This document shows positions 1 through 5,189 of a stretch of 5,189 bases of DNA, piece after piece. Made by a program: the position numbers and the translations under genes. The first letter of the stretch is position 1. Every line of letters starts with the position of its first letter. Origin of the DNA: Verrucomicrobiales bacterium (lineage in GTDB: Bacteria > Verrucomicrobiota > Verrucomicrobiia > Limisphaerales > RI-55); the NCBI GenBank assembly GCA_003484235.1, contig DNDP01000485.1, positions 1 to 5,189 of the forward strand. Direction: 5' to 3'. A model generated the notes under the pieces. That model did not search any database. It saw nothing but the letters and a program-made list of their open reading frames with translations, and was not told the origin of the DNA.

Positions 1-1069
1 AGTTCATGCCGTAGATGCCGGCAATGAATGTCAGCGGTATGAAGATGCTGGCCATCAGCGTCAGCACCTTCATGATCTCGTTCATCCGGTTGCTCACCAC
101 CGACATGTAGAGGTCGTTGAGGCCGCCGACCATTTCCCGGTAGGTCTCCACCACGTCCATCACCTGAACCGCGTGATCGTACACGTCGCGCATGTAGGCC
201 TTGGCGAAGGCCGTGACGTCCTCGTTCTCCTCGCGCGACAGCGTGTTGATGACTTCCCGCATGGGCCAGATGACCCGCCGCAGGAGCGAGAGCTCACGCT
301 TGATCTGGTGGATCCGCCGCTGGACCGCGGGAGTTGACGATTCGATGATCTCCTCCTCCAGCCGCTCCAGCAGGTCGCCATACTGCTCGAGAATCGGGAA
401 ACAGTGGTCCACCACCGCGTCCAGCAGCGCGTAGAGCAGGTAGGAGGTGTCCTGGTTGCGCAGCCGCGAGGCCGGCTTTTCCAGACGCTGGCGGATCGGA
501 TCCCAGACGTCGCCTTCCGATTCCTGAAAGGTGAGCATGACGTCCTGGTAGAAGAACAGGCTGACCTGCTCGTGACTCAGGCGTTCCTCCTTCAACATCA
601 GCATGCGCACGACGATGAACAGGTTGTCGTCATACTCCTCCAGCTTGGGCCGCTGGGGCACGCGCAGGACATCCTCCGCCGCCAGGGTGTGGAAGTGGAA
701 TTGTTCCCGCAGCCGGTTGACCACCCACGGGTGCAGCCCGTCGATGTTGATCCAGCGCACCTTGCTCCACGCCGGGCGCGGTTCCCGGAGAAACGCCTCC
801 AGATCCGGCACCTCACGCGTTTCGACCTTCTCCGGACAATAGTCGACGCAGCGGATGCGCACCGTTCCTGGCGCCGGCGGCTTGTCGATGTCCGCCATCG
901 ACTCGATGCCCGGCGAGGAGCCGGGAGGCGCCTTGGACCGCCGTGTGTCCTTTCTGGCGCTCAAGCCGGGCAGGCTCAGCGTCGAACCAATCGCCCGGGT
1001 GATCGATCCCACCATGCTGGTTGCCGTCGAAATCGTGTGACTCGCGGTTTCCTTGATGAGGTCCTTCAT
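1..1069 (-). CDS. corA: CorA-family Mg2+/divalent cation channel (3' end cut by window edge)
   Basis: This gene encodes a pentameric inner-membrane channel for Mg2+ (also Co2+/Ni2+ in this family). The reading frame is open from the ATG at 1069 down to position 2, giving 356 residues. The visible end is TM1 with FIPLTFIAGIYGMN, the selectivity signature (GMN at 354-356). TM2 and the lysine-rich tail, about 37 residues in Thermotoga maritima CorA, lie outside the window. Other CorA landmarks are WINIDGLHPWVV (N-terminal alpha/beta domain), QRPKLEEYDDNLFIVV, EQVSLFF, YLLYALLDAVVDHCF, IWPMREVINTLSREE and RDVYDHAVQVMDVVET on the long stalk helix. D133 and D295 align with the regulatory Mg2+-binding aspartates D89 and D253 of the T. 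maritima protein. The start at 1069 gives about 43 extra N-terminal residues compared with that protein. The extension has G/C-rich third positions, as coding sequence here does. An alternative start is M58 at 898. No Shine-Dalgarno is seen at either. The gene is transcribed away from the transporter gene and is probably monocistronic or leads an operon to the left. Confidence 0.96.
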   Translation of the reverse strand, partial: MKDLIKETASHTISTATSMVGSITRAIGSTLSLPGLSARKDTRRSKAPPGSSPGIESMADIDKPPAPGTVRIRCVDYCPEKVETREVPDLEAFLREPRPAWSKVRWINIDGLHPWVVNRLREQFHFHTLAAEDVLRVPQRPKLEEYDDNLFIVVRMLMLKEERLSHEQVSLFFYQDVMLTFQESEGDVWDPIRQRLEKPASRLRNQDTSYLLYALLDAVVDHCFPILEQYGDLLERLEEEIIESSTPAVQRRIHQIKRELSLLRRVIWPMREVINTLSREENEDVTAFAKAYMRDVYDHAVQVMDVVETYREMVGGLNDLYMSVVSNRMNEIMKVLTLMASIFIPLTFIAGIYGMN

Positions 1070-1215
1070 GGCTTGTTGATCGGATTGGCTTTCGGGAGGG
1101 TATCGGATCACACCGCGCAGTCGAAGGAATGTTTTCCGGGCCGTCGACCCGGCGGGTCGGCCACGAGTTCCGCCTTTCCTGGCCGCCCCGTTCGACCGTA
1201 GCCTTCGCGCGACCC
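1070..1215. promoter_or_regulatory. Divergent intergenic region between corA and the GntP permease gene
   Basis: These 146 bp separate two divergently transcribed genes, so promoters for both strands should lie here. I see no convincing -35/-10 pair on either strand; TTGATC at 1076-1081 followed by TATCGG at 1101-1106 is a poor match with 19 bp spacing. The heptamer ATCGGAT occurs twice in direct orientation, at 1079-1085 and 1102-1108, with starts 23 bp apart. A compact hairpin follows at 1143-1161. An in-frame ATG at 1129 could extend the permease, but the family's usual length argues against it. No gene is supported here. Confidence 0.5.
1143..1161 (+). repeat. Compact hairpin in the leader of the GntP permease gene
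   Basis: GTCGACCC (1143-1150) pairs with GGGTCGGC (1154-1161) through eight pairs, one of them a T-G wobble, around a three-base GGC loop. It lies 54 bp before the chosen start codon. No T-run follows, so it is not a standard intrinsic terminator. It could be an mRNA leader structure, a palindromic operator centre or chance in GC-rich DNA. The pairing is seen directly; any role is inference. Confidence 0.35.
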
Positions 1216-2568
1216 ATGAACCGCCTCCCCGGTCTGAGCATTGAAGCCAGCCTGCTTGTCTATGCCCTGGCCGGCGTCGTCGGCTTGGTGGTGCTGGTCG
1301 CCCGGTTCAAGCTCAACGCCTTCGTGGCGCTCATCCTTGCCTCGGTCTTCGTCGGGCTGTGCTCGGGCATGGAACTGGCGCGCATCGGACAGGGTTTTGC
1401 CGACGGAATGGGGGGCGTGCTGGGCTCGATCGCCGCCATCATCGGGCTGGGCACCATGGTGGGTAAAATGCTCGCCGAGTCGGGCGGGGCACGCGTGATT
1501 GCGGAGCGGCTCATTGCCCTGCTGGGTCCGCGGCGAACCCACTGGAGCATGATGATCGTCGCGCTGATCGTCGGCGTCCCGGTCTTCTTTGCCGTCGGTC
1601 TGGTGCTGTTGATCCCCATCCTGTTCACGGTCGCCCGCGAGACCCGCACGCCCCTGATGTGGCTGGGCCTGCCCATGCTCGCCGGGTTGTCCGTCTCCCA
1701 CGGTCTTCTGCCGCCGCATCCGGGTCCGATGACCGCCATCGGCCTGCTCAACGCCGACACCGGCCGCACGCTGCTCTATTCGCTGATCATCGGCGTGCCG
1801 GTGGCCTGTCTCGCCGGGCCGGTGCTCGCCGGCTGGATCATTCGCCGGGAGGCGCCGGTCGCCGGGTCGGCGCCGGCAGGTGTAGGGGCGTCCCATCCGT
1901 CGCCGCCGGGCTTCGGGCTGGCCCTGTTTACGGTGCTGCTCCCGGTAATCCTGATGCTCCTGGCGACCATCGTGGATCTTCGGCTGCCGCCCGGGAATGC
2001 GGTTCGGCAATGGGCCGACTTCCTGGGGCACCCCCTGATCGCCCTGCTCGTGTCGCTGCTGTTCTCGTTTTACTCGTTCGGTTTCGCCCGTGGCTTCCGG
2101 CGCGAACAGGTGCTGAAGTTCAGCGAGGAATGCCTTGGCCCGGTGGCCGCGGTGCTGTTGGTGGTCGGCGCGGGAGGCGGCTTCAGCCGCGTGCTCATCT
2201 ACAGCGGGGTTGGGGACGCGATCGCCGGCCTGGTGAAGACGGCGCCGGTGTCGCCGCTGATCCTCGGCTGGCTGGTGGCAGCTTTGATCCGCGTGGCGAC
2301 CGGTTCGGCCACGGTGGCGATCAGCACGGCGGCGGGCATCCTGGCGCCGGTGGCGGCGGCCAGTTCGGGCCTCAACCTCGAACTCCTCGTCCTCGCGATG
2401 GGTGCCGGCTCGCTCATCCTTTCGCACGTCAACGACGGCGGGTTCTGGCTGGTCAAGGAGTACCTGCGCCTGTCGGTCACCGAGACGTTGCGGACCTGGA
2501 CCGTCATGGAAACCGTCATCTCGATCGCCGCCCTCGCGCTGGTGCTGTTGCTCGACGCATTGCTCTGA
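1216..2568 (+). CDS. GntP-family proton symporter (gluconate/D-serine permease type)
   Basis: This is an inner-membrane carrier of the GntP family, whose known members import gluconate, idonate, fructuronate or D-serine with protons. The product is 450 residues, close to E. coli GntP/GntT (about 440), with roughly 12-14 hydrophobic segments. Family landmarks are SHGLLPPHPGPM (161-172), GAGGGFSRVLIYSGVGDAI (318-336), RVATGSATVAISTAAGI (359-375) and SHVNDGGFWLVKEY (403-416) near the C-terminus, all in the expected order. A hydrophilic Pro/Ala/Gly-rich stretch (about 209-232) looks like the central loop. I chose the ATG at 1216 because the frame's earlier ATG at 1129 adds 29 arginine/proline-rich residues with no family counterpart. 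Neither start has a properly spaced Shine-Dalgarno. The stop lies 13 bp before the dipeptidase start, so the two genes are probably co-transcribed. Substrate cannot be read from the sequence; the neighbour suggests a D-amino-acid or dipeptide-like compound as well as the classical sugar acids. Confidence 0.93.
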   Translation: MNRLPGLSIEASLLVYALAGVVGLVVLVARFKLNAFVALILASVFVGLCSGMELARIGQGFADGMGGVLGSIAAIIGLGTMVGKMLAESGGARVIAERLIALLGPRRTHWSMMIVALIVGVPVFFAVGLVLLIPILFTVARETRTPLMWLGLPMLAGLSVSHGLLPPHPGPMTAIGLLNADTGRTLLYSLIIGVPVACLAGPVLAGWIIRREAPVAGSAPAGVGASHPSPPGFGLALFTVLLPVILMLLATIVDLRLPPGNAVRQWADFLGHPLIALLVSLLFSFYSFGFARGFRREQVLKFSEECLGPVAAVLLVVGAGGGFSRVLIYSGVGDAIAGLVKTAPVSPLILGWLVAALIRVATGSATVAISTAAGILAPVAAASSGLNLELLVLAMGAGSLILSHVNDGGFWLVKEYLRLSVTETLRTWTVMETVISIAALALVLLLDALL

Positions 2569-2581
2569 TCCCCCTTGAACC

Positions 2582-3676
2582 ATGTTCTTCTTTGATGCCC
2601 ACCTTGACCTGGCGATGAACGCCCTCGAATGGAACCGCGACCTGACGCAGCCCATCGGCCTGCTGCGGGAGCGTGAGGCCGGCAAGACTGACAAGCCGGA
2701 TCGCAGGCGGGGCACCGTTTGCCTCCCCGAGATGCGCCGTGGCCGCGTCGGCCTTTGTGTGGCCACCCAGATCGCGCGCGTCGAACACAACGCCTACAGC
2801 CCGGTGTTCGGGTGGGCTTCGCCATCGCAGGCATGGGCGCAGACCCGGGGCCAGCTCGCCTGGTACCGGGCCATGGAGGGAGCGGGTGAGATGGTGCAGA
2901 TCCGGGACCTCGACGGGCTCGAGCGGCATCTTCGGCTCTGGGGGAATGGCTCGCCCGCGGACGAGACCGCTCCGGACGCGCCGCTGCCCGTCGGGTACAT
3001 TCTCAGCCTTGAAGGCGCCGACTCCGTGCTCTCGATGAAGCACCTGGAACAGTCATGGCAGGATGGCCTGCGCGCGCTCGGTCCCGCCCATTACGGGCCG
3101 GGCGTTTATGCCATGGGCACCGACGCGGAGGGCGGTTTCAACCAGCGCGGCCGCGAACTCCTGCGGGTGATGGATGAACTGGGGTTGATCCTCGATGTCT
3201 CGCATCTGAGCGACGACTGCCTGCTCGAGGCGCTGGACCTGTTTGCCGGGCCGATCTGGGCCAGCCACTCCAACTGCCGGTCGCTGGTCCCCCACCAGCG
3301 GCAATTTTCCGATGAGCAGCTGCGGCTCCTGATCAATCGCGGAGCCGTGATCGGCGCGGCCCTCGACGCCTGGATGATGATTCCCGGCTGGGTCCGCGGG
3401 AAGACCACGCCCGAAGCCACCGGGCTGAAGCTCGACCGGCTGTGCGACCACATCGATCACGTCTGCCAGCTTGCCGGCAACGCCAACCATTCGGGCATCG
3501 GCACCGATCTGGACGGCGCCTTCGGCCGCGAACAGTGCCCGCTCGACGTCGAGACCATCGCGGATGTCGCCCGGCTTCCGGCTCTCCTCGCCGCCCGGGG
3601 CTTTTCGCCCGCGGACATCGAGCGAATCGCTTCCGGAAACTTCCTCCGCTTCCTGCGTGACGCCTGGAATGCTTGA
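2582..3676 (+). CDS. Membrane-dipeptidase-like zinc hydrolase, peptidase family M19
   Basis: The product is a binuclear zinc dipeptidase of family M19 (renal dipeptidase fold, amidohydrolase-like TIM barrel) that cleaves dipeptides, in many members including those with a C-terminal D-residue. The 364 residues match the family's length. The expected metal and catalytic residues are present: H7 and D9 in DAHLD, the bridging E144 in ILSLEGADS, H208 in LDVSHLSDD, H229 in ASHSN, followed by R233, and D309 in GIGTDLDG. No signal peptide or lipobox is seen, so unlike the GPI-anchored mammalian enzyme it should be cytoplasmic and act on imported substrate. The start at 2582 places the HxD motif at residue 7, and no longer version is possible without entering the upstream gene. 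It has no Shine-Dalgarno. It follows the GntP permease gene by 13 bp. The AMNALEWNRDLT block after HxD suggests a subfamily distinct from the mammalian-type enzymes; exact substrate is unknown. Confidence 0.93.
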   Translation: MFFFDAHLDLAMNALEWNRDLTQPIGLLREREAGKTDKPDRRRGTVCLPEMRRGRVGLCVATQIARVEHNAYSPVFGWASPSQAWAQTRGQLAWYRAMEGAGEMVQIRDLDGLERHLRLWGNGSPADETAPDAPLPVGYILSLEGADSVLSMKHLEQSWQDGLRALGPAHYGPGVYAMGTDAEGGFNQRGRELLRVMDELGLILDVSHLSDDCLLEALDLFAGPIWASHSNCRSLVPHQRQFSDEQLRLLINRGAVIGAALDAWMMIPGWVRGKTTPEATGLKLDRLCDHIDHVCQLAGNANHSGIGTDLDGAFGREQCPLDVETIADVARLPALLAARGFSPADIERIASGNFLRFLRDAWNA

Positions 3677-3677
3677 A

Positions 3678-3717
3678 GCCAGCCCTCCGTCGGCGGCAGG
3701 CCGCTGGCGCTCCGTTT
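3678..3717 (+). terminator. Weak stem-loop just after the dipeptidase gene
   Basis: GCCAGC (3678-3683) is complementary to GCTGGC (3703-3708) across a 19-base loop that can itself fold (CGGC 3691-3694 with GCCG 3700-3703). It starts two bases after the stop codon. The downstream sequence has only a short TTT at 3715-3717, so it is a poor intrinsic terminator and may only pause or stabilise the transcript end. It would separate the transporter/dipeptidase operon from the next gene if it works. Confidence 0.25.
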
Positions 3718-3726
3718 GAAGATGGG

Positions 3727-3754
3727 TTGACCTCCCGTTGCAAGCGCGCACTAT
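3727..3754 (+). promoter_or_regulatory. Possible sigma-70-type promoter for the PVC-type gene
   Basis: TTGACC (3727-3732) matches the -35 consensus at five of six bases. With 16 bp spacing, CACTAT (3749-3754) matches the -10 consensus at only three of six. Transcription would begin about 10-12 bases before the ATG at 3772, giving a very short leader. The -35 element is good and the -10 is poor, so this is tentative. Confidence 0.3.
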
Positions 3755-3771
3755 CCCCGCATCTCATTGCC

Positions 3772-5189
3772 ATGAAATCGACACGTCTTGTTCCTCTGGC
3801 TGCATTGGCTCTGTCCGTGACCGGCGCCCTGGCGGCCACGCCGGACTTCCGCAGCCGCACCTACGACTTTCCCATCTACAAGAACGCCCCGGCCGGCCGG
3901 CAGGTCAGCGGCCAGCACGCGCCCGCCAGCACGCCGGCACTGACGCCCGCCGAGGCGCTGCCGAAGTTCGAGGTGCCCGACGGCTTCGAGATGCGCCTCT
4001 TCGCCGCCGAACCGATGGTCGTCAACCCCGTCACCATGGCCTGGGACGAGCGCGGCCGCCTCTGGGTGCTGGAACTTTACGAATACCCGTCCGGCGTGAA
4101 GGAGGGCGAGAAGGGCCGCGACCGCATCAAGATCCTGGAAGACACCGATGCCGACGGCGTGGCGGACAAGGTCCACGTCTGGGCCGATGGCATGAGCCTC
4201 GCGACCGGCCTCATCCTCGGCGATGGCGGAGCCTACGTCGGCCAGGCCCCGGATCTGTTGTTCCTGAAGGACACCGACGGCGATGACCGCGCCGACACGC
4301 GCGAGGTGGTGATGACCGGTTTCGGCATGGAGGACCGGCACGAGCTGTTGAACGGTTTCACCTGGGGTCCGGACGGCTATCTCTACATGACCCACGGCGT
4401 GTTCACGCACTCGAAGGTCCGTCAGCCCGGACAGTCAAAGGACGACGGCGTCATCATGAACGCCGCGGTCGGCCGCTGGCATCCGCGCACGAAGAAGTTC
4501 GAGGTGTTCGCCGACGGCACCAGCAATCCCTGGGGTGTGGACTTCGACGCCAAGGGCAACGCGTTCGTCAGCGCGTGCGTGATCGATCATCTCTTTCACC
4601 TCGCGCCGGGGGGCATCTACGTGCGGCAGGCGGGCCAGCCGACCTTCCCCTACGGCTACGAATTGCTCCCCTCGATTGTCGATCACCGCCATCACATGGC
4701 GGCCTACTGCGGCGTGCAGGTGTATCAGGGCGACCAGTATCCAGCCGAGTACCTCGGCAAGGTCATGATGGGCAACATCCACGACAATTCGGTCCACGCC
4801 GATGTGCTCACGGAGAACGGCTCCTCGTTCAAATCGTCGAAGTGGAAGGACTTCGTGCGCGCGAACGATGGCTGGTTCCGCCCGACGACCCAGCTCATCG
4901 GCCCGGACGGTGCGCTGTGGATCAGCGACTGGTACGACAAGTACCCGTGCTACCAGAACGCTCGCGCCGATCCCGAGGGCGTCGATCGCGAATACGGCCG
5001 GGTCTGGCGCGTCGTTTACACCGGCGGCGAGAAAGGCAAGGCCGTGGCGAGCCGGCCGGCCAGGGACATGGATCTCACCAAGCTGAACCTGGACCAGGCG
5101 ATCGATCTGCTGGTGCACAAAAATGTGTGGCACCGCCGCACCGCGCAACGGCTGTTAAGCGAACGGCTCAGCCGTGTCCGCATCGCCAC
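3772..5189 (+). CDS. PVC-type membrane-bound dehydrogenase-domain / heme-binding protein, N-terminal part (3' end beyond window)
   Basis: This is the first 472 residues of a large exported protein, typically about 1000 residues in this Planctomycetes/Verrucomicrobia family, with no stop before the edge. A signal peptide is clear: K2 and R5, hydrophobic core at 6-18, and cleavage likely after ALA (19-21). A beta-propeller related to PQQ/sugar dehydrogenases follows. It includes FEMRLFAAEPMVVNP (72-86), RLWVLELYEYP (96-106), GFTWGPDGYLYMTHG, SNPWGVDFDAKGN (251-263), HHMAAYCGVQVYQGDQYP (307-324), MGNIHDNSVHADVL and IGPDGALWISDWYD. Two acidic loops, DTDADGVADK (124-133) and DTDGDDRADT (167-176), resemble calcium-binding repeats. 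From about residue 436 a helical region (NLDQAIDLLVHKNVWHRRTA) looks like the first HEAT repeat. The family's C-terminal CxxCH heme domain would be off the window and is not seen. The catalytic role of the family is not established; a periplasmic redox or sugar-oxidising role is inferred from the fold. The start has no Shine-Dalgarno, and the exact placement of the signal peptide supports it. Co-transcription with the dipeptidase is uncertain, given the 95 bp gap. Confidence 0.92.
   Translation, partial: MKSTRLVPLAALALSVTGALAATPDFRSRTYDFPIYKNAPAGRQVSGQHAPASTPALTPAEALPKFEVPDGFEMRLFAAEPMVVNPVTMAWDERGRLWVLELYEYPSGVKEGEKGRDRIKILEDTDADGVADKVHVWADGMSLATGLILGDGGAYVGQAPDLLFLKDTDGDDRADTREVVMTGFGMEDRHELLNGFTWGPDGYLYMTHGVFTHSKVRQPGQSKDDGVIMNAAVGRWHPRTKKFEVFADGTSNPWGVDFDAKGNAFVSACVIDHLFHLAPGGIYVRQAGQPTFPYGYELLPSIVDHRHHMAAYCGVQVYQGDQYPAEYLGKVMMGNIHDNSVHADVLTENGSSFKSSKWKDFVRANDGWFRPTTQLIGPDGALWISDWYDKYPCYQNARADPEGVDREYGRVWRVVYTGGEKGKAVASRPARDMDLTKLNLDQAIDLLVHKNVWHRRTAQRLLSERLSRVRIA

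Noticed and set aside
404..1201. A 265-codon plus-strand open frame opposite corA
   Set aside because: It overlaps the whole conserved CorA coding region and crosses into the intergenic region. Its product resembles no family and is rich in Arg, His and Gln.
1129..1215. A longer permease start at the ATG at 1129
   Set aside because: It would add 29 residues rich in Arg and Pro, without family counterpart and before the first hydrophobic segment. Its GAAGGA lies right against the ATG, too close to act as a ribosome site. The ATG at 1216 gives the usual length.
1659..2618. A 319-codon plus-strand open frame inside the permease gene
   Set aside because: It is an Arg/Ala/Gly-rich frame-shifted shadow. 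The permease frame is continuous through it with all family motifs in order, so there is no frameshift either.
1108..2790. A 560-codon open frame on the minus strand opposite the permease gene
   Set aside because: Its product is Arg/Gln/His/Asp-rich low-complexity sequence with no recognisable domain, typical of an antisense shadow of a GC-rich gene. The plus-strand frame is an unmistakable GntP permease.
3053..3751. A 232-codon minus-strand open frame opposite the dipeptidase gene
   Set aside because: It is an antisense shadow of a gene with complete catalytic motifs and has no recognisable domain of its own.
3738..5148. Several frames within the PVC-type gene, at 3738-4286 (+), 3751-4410 (-) and 4435-5148 (-)
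   Set aside because: The frame from 3772 has a signal peptide and family motifs throughout and stays open to the window end. The others have no domain signature and are explained by base composition.
1..5189. CRISPR arrays, tRNA/rRNA genes, insertion sequences or attachment sites
   Set aside because: I saw no regularly spaced repeats, cloverleaf or rRNA-like sequence, transposase or integrase motifs, or terminal inverted repeats in the gaps between genes.

Overview
The window is GC-rich (clearly above 60% by eye, with strong G/C preference at third codon positions). It carries four protein-coding genes. Two are complete and in the middle, and two are cut by the window edges. The best clue to the organism is the last gene, whose N-terminal half matches the PVC-type (Planctomycetes-Verrucomicrobia) propeller/HEAT/heme 'membrane-bound dehydrogenase domain' family, which is largely confined to that superphylum. 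The M19 dipeptidase also looks like the kind found there. I therefore infer a member of the PVC group, probably Verrucomicrobiota or Planctomycetota, with chromosomal, not mobile, DNA. I found no transposase, integrase, tRNA, rRNA or CRISPR array.

Layout: (1) Positions 1-1069, minus strand: a CorA-type Mg2+/divalent-cation channel, running off the left edge just after its YGMN signature. (2) Positions 1070-1215: a divergent intergenic region with a compact hairpin and a short direct repeat. (3) Positions 1216-2568, plus strand: a GntP-family (gluconate/D-serine type) proton symporter. (4) Positions 2582-3676, plus strand: a cytoplasmic zinc dipeptidase of peptidase family M19, 13 bp after the transporter gene, so almost certainly in the same operon. 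(5) Positions 3677-3771: a short gap with a weak stem-loop and a possible promoter. (6) Positions 3772-5189, plus strand: an exported PVC-type protein, with signal peptide, beta-propeller and the start of HEAT repeats. Its C-terminal heme part would lie beyond the right edge.

The transporter and dipeptidase form a plausible uptake-and-hydrolysis pair. The GntP family includes a D-serine carrier and M19 enzymes tolerate D-residues in dipeptides, so a D-amino-acid or modified-dipeptide substrate is an attractive but unproven reading. CorA and the PVC protein appear to be independent neighbours. All four chosen start codons lack a purine-rich Shine-Dalgarno sequence, and all four are directly preceded by CC (CC-ATG). 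Nothing here is clearly a new defence or mobile system. The points of interest are the transporter/dipeptidase pairing, the SD-less starts, the N-terminal extension of CorA, and the calcium-loop-like motifs in the PVC protein.
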